A DNA stretch of 64,000 nt from UBA9160 sp035489755 (GTDB taxonomy: Bacteria > Myxococcota_A > UBA9160). Each line of letters opens with the position of its first letter. Position 1 is the first letter of the stretch. The stretch is from assembly GCA_035489755.1 (NCBI GenBank), contig DATGZK010000077.1:360777-424776 (forward strand), read 5' to 3'. Below the pieces are notes generated by a model. The model had not been told where the DNA came from. It ran no database searches and worked only from the letters and a program-made list of their open reading frames with translations. Positions 34,911-43,220 of the stretch are shown piece by piece. The position numbers and the translations under genes were made by a program.

Positions 34911-36050
34911 ATGAGCTACTACGGTTCGACCGACTACCTCGCGAGCCCCGATTTCGTCCTTCGTATGAAAGACATCCGAAAGGGCAATCTCGACCTCGGC
35001 TGGATGAAGGCAGGCACGGAGCAGGTGAAGATAAACGCCGAGAGCCCGCGCCGCGGCCTCACCTTCCTCGATTGCAATCGTGGCAGTTACGGGTACGACG
35101 CGTTGCCCGAGGTCCCGCGCGGGCCGCGCGGCGCGGCACCCCGCGGCGCGAGCTACGAGGTCGACGCACAGGCCGATCTCTCGCCCGAGCTCAACCGCAA
35201 AAGCGATGTCTGGGCCTACAAGGTGGCATCGTTCTACGAAGAGGCGATGAGCCGGCAGTGGGACGCGACCACCTATATCCCCTGGGCCGACCTCGAAAAA
35301 TACGAACGGCCTGAAGAGGTCGAGATCGCATTCGCGCAGCTGTGCACCTTCTTCACCGAAGTGGAGATGATCGCCACCGATCTTCCTGCAAAATGGATGT
35401 GGCGGATGAACAACCAGTTCCACGAGGTGAAGCATTTCATCGCCAGCCAGGCCATCGACGAAGCGCGCCACGCCGAGGTGTTTCGCAAGCGCGTCCTCGC
35501 GGGCGGCGTCGGAATGATGCAGGCGCTTCCCCAGGCCGAGCATTCGCTCAAGGCGATTCTCGACGGCGACTCCTACAGCGAAGCCAGTGCCTTCATGCAC
35601 CTGCTCGCCGAAGGCAACGTGCTCACGATGTTCCGCTTCAGCGAGTACATCTCGCCGACGCCGGTGGACAAGCGCATTTTCCAGCTCGTGATGCAGGACG
35701 AAGCCCGGCATGTGTCCTACGGCATGCAGCACCTCAAGTGGATCATCGACCACACGCCCGAGCGCAAGGAACAGCTCCATATCGCTCTTGACGAGGGGGA
35801 GACCTTTTCGATCAGCCAATTCGACTCCGCCCTGTTCGAGGCGATGATCGTGCTCGCCGGCAAGGGGACGAAGCCGGCCCAGATCAAGCGCGGAATCGAG
35901 ATCGTGGGGACGCTCCAAGTCAGGCAGATCGAGGAGTACTTCGGGCGGCTTCGCCGGGCGGGCTTCGAAGAGCGCATCGAGCGCAGCAAGTTCCGGCCCC
36001 TGCTCGCGATGATTGGCCTCGGCAAGCAGGACGCCGCCCTTTCGAGCTGA
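34911..36050 (+). CDS. Ferritin-like diiron protein, probable catalytic partner of the upstream paralogue
   Basis: The 379-residue protein has the full diiron ligand set: E150 (in FFTEVEM; E152 is an alternative), E184 and H187 (DEARHAEVF), E234 (LLAEGNV), E264 and H267 (DEARHVSYG). This is the E, E-x-x-H, E, E-x-x-H pattern of the RNR/monooxygenase-like ferritin superfamily. The N-terminal ~100 residues contain GNLDLGWMKAG and RGLTFLDCNRGSYG, shared with the paralogue. GGAGG (34900-34904), inside the end of the previous gene, sits six bases before ATG 34911, so the two are coupled. A heterodimeric oxygenase or oxidase is inferred; substrate and electron donor are unknown, and no reductase or Rieske gene is adjacent. 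Confidence 0.85.
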   Translation: MSYYGSTDYLASPDFVLRMKDIRKGNLDLGWMKAGTEQVKINAESPRRGLTFLDCNRGSYGYDALPEVPRGPRGAAPRGASYEVDAQADLSPELNRKSDVWAYKVASFYEEAMSRQWDATTYIPWADLEKYERPEEVEIAFAQLCTFFTEVEMIATDLPAKWMWRMNNQFHEVKHFIASQAIDEARHAEVFRKRVLAGGVGMMQALPQAEHSLKAILDGDSYSEASAFMHLLAEGNVLTMFRFSEYISPTPVDKRIFQLVMQDEARHVSYGMQHLKWIIDHTPERKEQLHIALDEGETFSISQFDSALFEAMIVLAGKGTKPAQIKRGIEIVGTLQVRQIEEYFGRLRRAGFEERIERSKFRPLLAMIGLGKQDAALSS

Positions 36051-36482
36051 CACGCTGGACCCACGGGCCCACGCACAGGCGATCGCCGAAACGGGGGATC
36101 GGACAGGCCCGGGCGCAAGGCGCGGCCGAAGCACGCAGGTGCAGCTTCGGGTCGCCGGAGGAAGCTGCCGCAACCGGCGTCGCCGAGAAGACGCGACACA
36201 GCGGCGCCTATACAGCGCGCTACGCCCTTCGGATCCGCCGCTCCAAGCGCTGCGCACGCGTTAGGCGTCGCCCTCCTTCCAACCCGCCCCGCACGGCCCG
36301 CCGCTCTGAGGCCTCCCGTCTTTTTTGGACAGAAACGCTTGCGCCCTCCGCGTGTCGACTCCAGCGGAGGCGCCGGGTTGCGCGGAAGCCGGCACAGGGC
36401 GAAGGTTGGAAGTGGCTCGGACGGTGGGGATAGGGATGAGGGACAGCGCAGCCCCGCGTGTGGCGCGGAGAACCCTCTAGGT
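36051..36482. other. Intergenic region before the acyltransferase gene
   Basis: This 432-base stretch has no gene I can support. A T6 run at 36321-36326 follows a short GGCC/GGCC pairing and could be a weak terminator for the diiron operon. The downstream frame is open back to a TTG at 36339 but reads as Arg/Gly-rich sequence without family similarity. Confidence 0.45.
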
Positions 36483-37658
36483 TTGGCCGCTCGCGCGCGC
36501 CTTCTTTGGGTCGACGCGCTCAAAGGCATCGCGATCCTGTGGATCGCGTACTTTCATTTCTTCAAGGCCTGGGCAAACGAACGCTATCCCGCACCCTTTA
36601 GTCCCGACTACCTTTCCACCTTCTTCGCCCAGTGCGCGCCCTCGGGAGGCGAAGCGACGGCGGCGTGTGCGGGCAAGGCAGTCTTCGTCGCCTTCTCTCT
36701 CCTCGGATTCCATGCGGTCTCCGTCTTCCTCATCGTCTCGGGCTTCGGCCTCACGCACTCGCTCGTCACGAAATTCGCACCGGGGTACTCCTGGCGAGGC
36801 TGGTACCGCGCCCGCCTGCTGCGACTTTTCCCGATGTACTGGGTGGCCCACGGTGTGATCGCGCTCTCGCCCTTTGTGTGGCTTGCGGAGCCGATCGACG
36901 GGCGCTTCTGGCTCTCGATTGCAGGCGATCGGATCTGGCCCGTGGAATCGATGTTCTTCTATCTAAACGCCGCGTGGTGGTATTTTGGACTGCTCCTACA
37001 GCTCTATCTCGTTTTCCCGCTGCTGTTCTTGCTCCTGCGACGCATCGGCCCGCGCGCTTTCCTTCTCGTGGCGCTCCTCGCGACGCTCGGCGTTCGTCAT
37101 CTCCTGCTCTCCGTCTACCCTGTGAATGGCAACTGGGTACAAGGAGCCTTCTTCGGTTCTCGCCTGTTCGAGTTCGCAGCCGGCATGGCGCTCGGCGTCT
37201 GGCACCAGCGCGATCCTTCGGATACCGAGCGCCGCCTGTTTGGCGTCCCAGCTCTCATGGCGGGTGTAGTTCTGTACGGCCTCGGTCTCGCGAGCTACGC
37301 CAACATCGTGACCTACGTCGCCACGGACGCCCTTGTGGGATCTGGCCTATTCCTTTTGCTCACGCATCTCGCACACGCATGCGCCCCAAGACCGCGCCTC
37401 GGCCTGATTCTCGCCCAAGTCGGAGCGTACTCGTACGGTCTCTACCTCGTGCACCAGCCGTATGCCATCTACTTCGCGACACTCGTGCGCAGCTGGTCCA
37501 TTCCCGCCGCGATCGCCGCCTTCCTGCCCGTGCTCGCCGTCCTCACCGTGCTGTGCATGGCCCTCGAGCGTCTCGTGAACCGCGCAACCACTTGGCTCCT
37601 CGCCCCAACTCCCGCACGGGCGCCAGCGGAGGCCGGCGCGGGATCCGGACCTCAGTAG
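36483..37658 (+). CDS. Acyltransferase 3 family membrane protein (OafA/YrhL-like)
   Basis: The ~391-residue protein begins its conserved part at RLLWVDALKGIAILWIAYFH, the acyltransferase-3 signature, including the catalytic-type His. About ten membrane helices follow (e.g. RLLRLFPMYWVAHGVIAL, WWYFGLLLQLYLVFPLLF). The R-x10-H arrangement transfers acyl groups, usually acetyl, onto surface glycans or small molecules. Only TTG codons (36339, 36483) are available as starts before the motif, and I chose 36483. A Pro/Ala-rich tail ends the protein. Its stop overlaps the stop of the convergent gluQ by seven bases. Confidence 0.85.
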   Translation: MAARARLLWVDALKGIAILWIAYFHFFKAWANERYPAPFSPDYLSTFFAQCAPSGGEATAACAGKAVFVAFSLLGFHAVSVFLIVSGFGLTHSLVTKFAPGYSWRGWYRARLLRLFPMYWVAHGVIALSPFVWLAEPIDGRFWLSIAGDRIWPVESMFFYLNAAWWYFGLLLQLYLVFPLLFLLLRRIGPRAFLLVALLATLGVRHLLLSVYPVNGNWVQGAFFGSRLFEFAAGMALGVWHQRDPSDTERRLFGVPALMAGVVLYGLGLASYANIVTYVATDALVGSGLFLLLTHLAHACAPRPRLGLILAQVGAYSYGLYLVHQPYAIYFATLVRSWSIPAAIAAFLPVLAVLTVLCMALERLVNRATTWLLAPTPARAPAEAGAGSGPQ

Positions 37659-38572
37659 AGGAGAACAAGCTCCACCCCATCCCAGCGTACGGTCTGGTCG
37701 GCGTCGCGAACCCACGACCAGTCGAAGCTCGGCAAGAGTTCATGGGGGGCTCTTGGTTCAGGAGCGGCAAGCAGGCCCGCGGCATGCGCGAGCCAGCCGC
37801 AGAGCTCTCGCGGCCCGTAGTGCCCCCGCAGCTCGTCTGTGGAAACTGAGCCGTGGAACTTGGCGAGCTTTCCGCCGCGCTCCTCCAAGAGGAGGAGGTG
37901 GTGACGGTAAACCAGCTCGGGCAGTCCGAGCAGCCGCTGGAGCGCCACCTGCGTCGCCGTGCTGGGAGCGATGTCTCGTCCTCTCACGACGCGCGTTACT
38001 CCCGAAGCCGCGTCGTCCACGACCGCAGCGAGCTGGTAGGCCACGGCGCCGTCGCGACGACGCACGATCGGGTCCCCCATCACCTCACCGGGGTCTTGGC
38101 TGAGGTCGAGTCCACTCTCGTCGTAGGGCTCCACCTGGCCGGGCGGGAGCAGCACCCGCAGTGGCTCCACCGCCGCGCGCCAGCCGCCCGCCGGAAGAGC
38201 GCGCCCGCGACACGTCCCGGCGTAACGAAATCCGCCATCGGGTGCGGGCAAGGCCGTGGCCTCGATCTGCGAGCGTGTGCAGCGGCACGGATACAGCACA
38301 CCCGCGGCTTCCAGCCGATCGAGCGCCGCGTCGTGGCGCGCCTTGGCCTGCTGCTGTGTCTCGCGGGCGTCGAAGTCGAGGCCGAGCCAGGCGAGGTCAC
38401 GCTCCATCTGAACGGCCCACTCCGGGCGACAGCGCTCGGGGTCGAGGTCCTCCAGCCGCAGCAGCAGCCGGGCACCGCGCGACCGCGCGTCGAGCCAGCA
38501 GAGCAAGGCCGCGAGCAGCGTCCCCGGATGGGCCGGGCCAGTCGTAGACGGTGCGAAGCGGCAGATTTCCAT
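37652..38572 (-). CDS. gluQ: Glutamyl-Q tRNA(Asp) synthetase
   Basis: The 306-residue protein is a truncated GluRS-like enzyme that attaches Glu to queuosine in tRNA(Asp). It has the N-terminal CRFAPSTTGPAHPGTLLAAL, in which HPGT replaces the usual HIGH/HLGS signature. The zinc-site Cys lie in YPCRCTRSQ and YAGTCRGR, and the KMSKS-like motif reads GGKLAKFHGS. Length fits GluQ-RS (about 300), with no anticodon-binding domain. ATG 38572 is chosen because the catalytic fold starts at EICRFAPS; the frame stays open much further upstream without similarity. It faces the FKBP gene on the other strand. Confidence 0.9.
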   Translation of the reverse strand: MEICRFAPSTTGPAHPGTLLAALLCWLDARSRGARLLLRLEDLDPERCRPEWAVQMERDLAWLGLDFDARETQQQAKARHDAALDRLEAAGVLYPCRCTRSQIEATALPAPDGGFRYAGTCRGRALPAGGWRAAVEPLRVLLPPGQVEPYDESGLDLSQDPGEVMGDPIVRRRDGAVAYQLAAVVDDAASGVTRVVRGRDIAPSTATQVALQRLLGLPELVYRHHLLLLEERGGKLAKFHGSVSTDELRGHYGPRELCGWLAHAAGLLAAPEPRAPHELLPSFDWSWVRDADQTVRWDGVELVLLY

Positions 38573-38665
38573 CGGGATGGCCCGCGGCCGGAAAATAGGC
38601 GAATCCTTCGGTTCGCGCGGTATGCTCCGCCCGCCCCGGCTATTGCCGGAAAGGAAGGATCCTCG

Positions 38666-39481
38666 ATGTCCACCCGCTTGTGCTTTGTGCTCGCCGTGTT
38701 CACTTGCTTCGGCTTCGTGGCGTGTCAGAAGCCCGCCGCCACCGACGCCGCCAAGGAGTCCCCGGCCGGTGAGCTCACCACCGACGACGAGAAGTCGATT
38801 TACACCTTGGGCATCGCCCTGGCACGCAATCTCGAGCCTTTCAATCTGAGTGAGGCGGAGCTCAAGACCCTTGAGCAGGGTCTCAACGACGGCGCGCTGC
38901 ACCGTCCGCCGAAGGTCGAGTTCGAGACCCAGGCGCCGAAGCTCCAAGCATTTGCCAAGCAGCGCGCGGCCGCGGGCGCAGCCGAAGAAGAGAAGGCCTC
39001 GGAGAGCTTCTTGGCGTCCGCGGGCGGCGAGGCCGGCGCTCAAAAGTTCGACTCTGGCCTCGTGATAAAGGAGATCACGCCAGGTACCGGCGACTCGCCC
39101 AAGGCCACCGACACGGTTCGCGTGCACTACGAAGGCAAGCTTCGAGACGGAACGGTATTCGACAGCTCCATCCAGCGCGGCACTCCCTTTCAGGTTTCGC
39201 TCAATCGCGTGATCCCGTGCTGGACGGAAGGCTTGCAGAAGATGAAGGTCGGCGGGAAGGCCAGGCTCACCTGTCCCGCGAAGATCGCCTACGGCGACCG
39301 CGGCTTCCCGCCGAAGATCAAGCCCGGCTCCGCGCTGGCGTTTGAGGTCGAGCTGATCGAGATCATGCCGCCGCCCGAGTTGCCGCCGGGTCACCCCGGC
39401 CTCCCCGGCTCGCCGCCCGCCGACGCGGGTGGGCCGAAGGCTGACGCGGGCAAGTCGCCTGCACCGCCCAAGAAGCCGTAG
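38666..39481 (+). CDS. FKBP-type peptidyl-prolyl isomerase lipoprotein (FkpA/Mip-like)
   Basis: The 271-residue protein has a signal peptide with lipobox GFVAC (Cys 20). A helical dimerisation-type region comes next (about 40-115; DDEKSIYTLGIALARN is typical of FkpA/Mip). The FKBP domain runs ~120-235 with VRVHYEGKLRDGTVFDSS, FQVSLNRVIPCWTEGLQKMKVGGKA (shown in parts) and YGDRGFPPKIKPGSALAFEVEL. A Pro/Gly-rich tail ends it. It folds proteins in the periplasm, anchored to a membrane. AAGGAAGG lies just before ATG 38666. The metallophosphoesterase gene starts eight bases later, so they are probably co-transcribed. Confidence 0.93.
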   Translation: MSTRLCFVLAVFTCFGFVACQKPAATDAAKESPAGELTTDDEKSIYTLGIALARNLEPFNLSEAELKTLEQGLNDGALHRPPKVEFETQAPKLQAFAKQRAAAGAAEEEKASESFLASAGGEAGAQKFDSGLVIKEITPGTGDSPKATDTVRVHYEGKLRDGTVFDSSIQRGTPFQVSLNRVIPCWTEGLQKMKVGGKARLTCPAKIAYGDRGFPPKIKPGSALAFEVELIEIMPPPELPPGHPGLPGSPPADAGGPKADAGKSPAPPKKP

Positions 39482-39489
39482 CGGAACCC

Positions 39490-40791
39490 GTGGCCGCGCA
39501 CGCCCTCGCCGATCCGCTTGCGGGCCTGTTCTGGGGCCTCGCAGCGACGAGTCTGATTGGTGTCCCGCTCTACGCGGGCAGCGTGCGCGGCCGCGCCTAC
39601 GCGCTCTTTGGCTTTGTCATTCTGCTGCTCTCGCTGCCCGGAGCGATCGTCATGCATGAGCGGATCCTCGCTTGGCTCGTCCCCGGAGTGGCGCGCCTTG
39701 CGAACGCCGCGTTCGTGTATTCGATGGCGGCAGCAGGCGTGCATCTGGCATCCCTCGTACGGCCGCGGCTGCGAGGGCCCGGCTTTCGCTTCCTGGTCAG
39801 CATCCCGGGAATGGCGTTTATCGCCGCGGGCGCCCTCTCGGGCCTTTGGCTTCTGGCACTGCTGCCCCTGCGAGCCGTGCTCATTGCCCTCGACTGGCAC
39901 CGCGCGCTCGCGGCCACACGCTGGCTCGACCTTCTGCCGTTTGTCGTCGCCGCACTCTCCATCGTGACGTCGCTGCGCCTCGCGCGCGAGGTGGTACGCA
40001 TTCGCCTTGCGCGCACGGAGGACGATGGGCCTGCCCACGTCATGCGCGTTCCCGTCGAGCGCTATCGCAGGCGCACCCCCTCGCCCCTCTCGCGCCGCCC
40101 GCTGCGTATCGTTCAGATTTCAGATCCGCACCTCGGCCCGTGGCAATCGGTCGCGGCGCTGCGCCGCCGCATCGCCGAGCTCTGCGTCCACGAGCCAGAT
40201 CTGGTTCTGCTCACCGGGGATTTCCTCACCATGGAGGGGAGCGGCACTCCCGGTGCCCTCGCCGAGGCGCTGGCTCCCCTGCGTGGCCTCGAAGGGCGCA
40301 CGTTCGCGATTCTGGGCAACCACGATCACGAGTGCCTGGAGGAGGTTGCCGGCGGGCTTGCGAGCAACCGCATCCGCCTACTCGTGGACGACGAGGCCCT
40401 CGTCGCGACTCCAACTGGGGCCGTCCAGCTCATCGGAGCCGACTATGTGGGGAGAGGGCGGAAGGAACACCTCGAGGGGCTGCTCGCGCGCTACCCGCGG
40501 CGAGAGGATCACCTGCGCATGCTGCTGCTGCACGACCCTTCCGGCTTCCGCTTCGTTCCGCCCGGGGAGGCAGACCTCACGCTCTCCGGTCATACCCATG
40601 GCGGGCAGCTCGGCCTCGTCAGCATCGGGCTTGATTGGACCGTGCTGGCACGCTCGGCGTGGCCGGACCACGGCCTCTTCGGACACGGTCGAAATCGTCT
40701 CTACGTACATCGGGGAACGGGCTTTTACGGTTTTCCGCTCCGCATCGGTGTCCCCGGAGAGGCGTCGTTGCTCGAGCTCGTCTTCGATTAG
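39490..40791 (+). CDS. Membrane-anchored metallophosphoesterase
   Basis: The 433-residue protein has four or five hydrophobic helices in its first ~180 residues and a calcineurin-like phosphoesterase domain after ~200. The metal-binding motifs are complete: QISDPHLG (D-x-H), LLTGDF (G-D), GNHDHE (G-N-H-D) and SGHTHGG (G-H-T-H). This is the YkuE/YaeI-like layout; such enzymes have been linked to lipid A precursor or other phospho-lipid hydrolysis, but the substrate here is unknown. The start is GTG 39490, eight bases after the FKBP stop. The catalytic domain probably faces one side of the inner membrane. Confidence 0.9.
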   Translation: MAAHALADPLAGLFWGLAATSLIGVPLYAGSVRGRAYALFGFVILLLSLPGAIVMHERILAWLVPGVARLANAAFVYSMAAAGVHLASLVRPRLRGPGFRFLVSIPGMAFIAAGALSGLWLLALLPLRAVLIALDWHRALAATRWLDLLPFVVAALSIVTSLRLAREVVRIRLARTEDDGPAHVMRVPVERYRRRTPSPLSRRPLRIVQISDPHLGPWQSVAALRRRIAELCVHEPDLVLLTGDFLTMEGSGTPGALAEALAPLRGLEGRTFAILGNHDHECLEEVAGGLASNRIRLLVDDEALVATPTGAVQLIGADYVGRGRKEHLEGLLARYPRREDHLRMLLLHDPSGFRFVPPGEADLTLSGHTHGGQLGLVSIGLDWTVLARSAWPDHGLFGHGRNRLYVHRGTGFYGFPLRIGVPGEASLLELVFD

Positions 40792-40849
40792 AAGTACCGA
40801 CCGGCCGGAGGTGCGGGAGCCGGGCGGCGAGTCACACTGGCCGGGAGCT

Positions 40850-41692
40850 CTACCCGCCGCTCAAGAGCGCGCCGTAGCCCTCACGGAACGTGGGATAGAT
40901 GAATCGGTAGCCTGAAGCGAGGAGCCGATCATTGGCGGCGCGCTTACTGCCCGGCGAACGGCCGTTCGCTGGCGCAGGCTCGACCTGCGGCGGCGGAACA
41001 CCAAGTCGCTCCGCCAGCCAATGCAGGACCAGCACCTCGTCCGCCGGCTCGCAGTCGACGCCGAGATAAATGCGCTGCGGTGCCTCGAGGCCGAGCAGAT
41101 GGGCGAGTGCACCCGCACAGTCGTCACGATGAATGCGATTGGTGTAGTGCGGGGAGCCCTCGCGCAGCCTCGCTTTCCCGCTGCGCACGCTCTCGATGAG
41201 TCGCGTCCGCCCTGGCCCATAGATGCCGCCGAGCCGCAGTACGAGGCTTGGGTACCGGGAAGCGAGCAGGAGCTGCTCCCCCTCGAGCACGCAGCGACCC
41301 GAAAAGCCCCGAGGCGCCGTGAGCGACGTCTCATCGACCCATTCGCCATCGCTCTGCCCATACACCGCGGTACTCGAGGTGAAAAGGATACGCTGTGGCG
41401 ACTGGTGCTGCTCCTCGAGGGCTCCCAGAAGATTCCGAAGGCCATGGACGTAGGCGGCCTTGTAGGCCGCTTCATCAAAACCGTCGGCGGAGGCCGTATA
41501 CAGCACGGCATCGAGATCCGCGGGGAGCGCGCGAAGCGTCGCGCGTTCCAAGAGATCAGCGGCGATCGGTTGGATGCCGTCCGGTAGACCGCTTGGCGTG
41601 CGGCGAAGTCCGAATACCTCGCAACCTGCGTCGGCCAGCCGACGCGCAAGCGCAGAGCCGACGTAGCCGCAGCCGGCAATCAGGACGCGCAC
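40850..41692 (-). CDS. NAD(P)-dependent epimerase/dehydratase family protein (YeeZ-like extended SDR)
   Basis: The 280-residue protein begins MRVLIAGCGYVGSALARRL with a G-x-G-x-x-G nucleotide-binding motif at 7-12. Further marks are LFTSSTAVYGQSDGEWVDE and LRLGGIYGPGRTRL, typical of the YeeZ/SDR_a5-like group. The classical Y-x-x-x-K is not obvious (the region reads GFSGRCVLEGEQLL), so catalysis may differ. The start is a GTG at 41692. It is divergent from hslO with 74 bp between. Substrate unknown. Confidence 0.88.
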   Translation of the reverse strand: MRVLIAGCGYVGSALARRLADAGCEVFGLRRTPSGLPDGIQPIAADLLERATLRALPADLDAVLYTASADGFDEAAYKAAYVHGLRNLLGALEEQHQSPQRILFTSSTAVYGQSDGEWVDETSLTAPRGFSGRCVLEGEQLLLASRYPSLVLRLGGIYGPGRTRLIESVRSGKARLREGSPHYTNRIHRDDCAGALAHLLGLEAPQRIYLGVDCEPADEVLVLHWLAERLGVPPPQVEPAPANGRSPGSKRAANDRLLASGYRFIYPTFREGYGALLSGG

Positions 41693-41766
41693 AGCGCAAG
41701 CGTACCGGGCCGCAAAGCACCCGTCGCTATCGAAGCGTGCCGTTCCCCTCGGTATTCTCGCGGCGC

Positions 41767-42675
41767 GTGGCCGCTTCGACCCTCCCGCCCCTCGAGCTCC
41801 TGGCTCCGGACGAGCTCGTCCGAACCGTCTCTCTCGACGGCAGCGTTCTCGTCCGCGCGCTCATCGCCACCCAGCTCGTACGAGAGGCTGCGCAGCGCCA
41901 CGGCGCGTCCCCGACCGCCGCCGCCGCCCTCGGCCGCGGCCTCATGGGTGCGGTGCTGATCGCGGCCGGAGCAAAAGACGAGGAGACCGCGCAGCTGCAG
42001 TTTCGCGGGGATGGTCCGCTTGGCTCGCTCACCGTGATCGCGGATGCCGCGGGTCACGTCCGTGGCTTCGCCGGCAATCCGACGGCGCATCCCCCGCCGC
42101 GCGACGGCAAGCTCGACGTCGCGGCGGCGCTCGGCCGCGGTGTGCTCGCCGTGGTGCGCTACCACCCCGCGTGGCGGGAGCCGTACACGGGTGTCGTTCC
42201 TCTCGTCTCTGGCGAAATCGCGGAGGACCTCGCGCACTACCTCCGTGAGAGCGAGCAGAAGCCATCGGCGGTGGCACTCGGTGTGTACATCGACGCGTAC
42301 GGGCAGGTTGAGGCTGCGGGCGGGTTTCTCGTCCAGGCGCTCCCGGGCTCGGACGACGAGACGCTCGCGCGCCTTGAGCGGGCCGTGCACTCGATCGGGC
42401 GTCCCTCGCAGCTCGTGCGCGCGGGCGTCCGGGCGGATGACCTCATCGATCGGCTCCTCCAAGGCGTGGGCGCAGGAGAGCGCCATCGCACGCAGCCCGC
42501 GTTCCTTTGCCGATGCGATCGCGATCGCGTGCGGCAGGCGGTGGTGCTGCTCGGGCGAGACGAGCTGCACGAGATCGCGCGAAGCGGCGAAGAGCTCGAG
42601 GTGCGCTGCGAGTTCTGTGCGAGCCGCTATCGAATCCCAGCCGATGAGGTGGGCGGGCTCGTTCCGGACGCGTAG
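41767..42675 (+). CDS. hslO: Hsp33 redox-regulated chaperone
   Basis: The 302-residue protein matches Hsp33: N-terminal LVRTVSLDGSVLVRALIATQLVREA, ALGRGLMGAVLIAAGAKDEE, and GHVRGFAGNP. The C-terminal redox switch has four zinc-binding Cys in C-x-C (FLCRCD) and C-x2-C (RCEFCAS). Oxidation releases zinc and activates the holdase in the cytoplasm. The start is GTG 41767, where the conserved protein begins. With the YbbN-like and FKBP proteins this adds to a set of protein-quality genes in the window, though they are not in one operon. Confidence 0.95.
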   Translation: MAASTLPPLELLAPDELVRTVSLDGSVLVRALIATQLVREAAQRHGASPTAAAALGRGLMGAVLIAAGAKDEETAQLQFRGDGPLGSLTVIADAAGHVRGFAGNPTAHPPPRDGKLDVAAALGRGVLAVVRYHPAWREPYTGVVPLVSGEIAEDLAHYLRESEQKPSAVALGVYIDAYGQVEAAGGFLVQALPGSDDETLARLERAVHSIGRPSQLVRAGVRADDLIDRLLQGVGAGERHRTQPAFLCRCDRDRVRQAVVLLGRDELHEIARSGEELEVRCEFCASRYRIPADEVGGLVPDA

Positions 42676-42770
42676 CTCAAGCCACACAGGCTGCGTTGCG
42701 CGCCGAGCCGGTGGGCAGGCCGGGACCCCGGGCAGGGGCTTCCGCCCAAAGCGCGAGACGCGGCCCATGC

Positions 42771-43220
42771 CTACTCCTCGTGAAAGCCCCCACCGCGCCG
42801 CGTCTGTTTCTTACGCGATCTTCGCCGCTTGTCCGCGAGACGGGCTTCGGCGGCGCTGCGCGTGGGGCGCGTCGGCTTGCGTGGGCGCGGGGGTGTGGCG
42901 ACCTCCGCCAGCATTCCCCGCAGTCGCTCGACGCAGTCCGCCACGTTGCGCCCGCGGTCGCGAAAGCGAGAGCTCGTGATGAGAATCTCCCCGTCCCCTG
43001 TGAGGCGATGAGCGAAGCGCTTGAGGAAGCGCTCGTGCACGTCGGCCGGGAGGCGCGTAGTCGCGCGAACTGGCCAACGCAGGGTCGCCTTGCTGCTCAC
43101 CTTGTTCACATTCTGCCCGCCGGCCCCGCCGCTTCGCGCGTAGGAAAAGGAGAGTTCGCCGAGCGGCACCGCACACTCGCTCCGTTCCCTGGGCGGCTGC
43201 CTGTCCCCACCGCTCTTCAC
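42771..43220 (-). CDS. arfB: Alternative ribosome-rescue peptidyl-tRNA hydrolase ArfB
   Basis: The 149-residue protein has the catalytic GGQ motif at 34-36 in SGGAGGQNVNKVSSKATLRW and a basic C-terminal tail (RRRSRKKQTRR) that fits the empty mRNA channel, as in ArfB/YaeJ. It releases stalled ribosomes that lack a stop codon. The start is GTG 43220, overlapping the TGA of the mazG frame (GTGA), so arfB translation is probably coupled to the 3' half of mazG. That may explain why the downstream half of mazG is kept open. Confidence 0.93.
   Translation of the reverse strand: MKSGGDRQPPRERSECAVPLGELSFSYARSGGAGGQNVNKVSSKATLRWPVRATTRLPADVHERFLKRFAHRLTGDGEILITSSRFRDRGRNVADCVERLRGMLAEVATPPRPRKPTRPTRSAAEARLADKRRRSRKKQTRRGGGFHEE

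Noticed and set aside
34800..36257. 485-codon open frame on the minus strand
   Set aside because: It is antisense to the second diiron gene, which shows clear ligand motifs.
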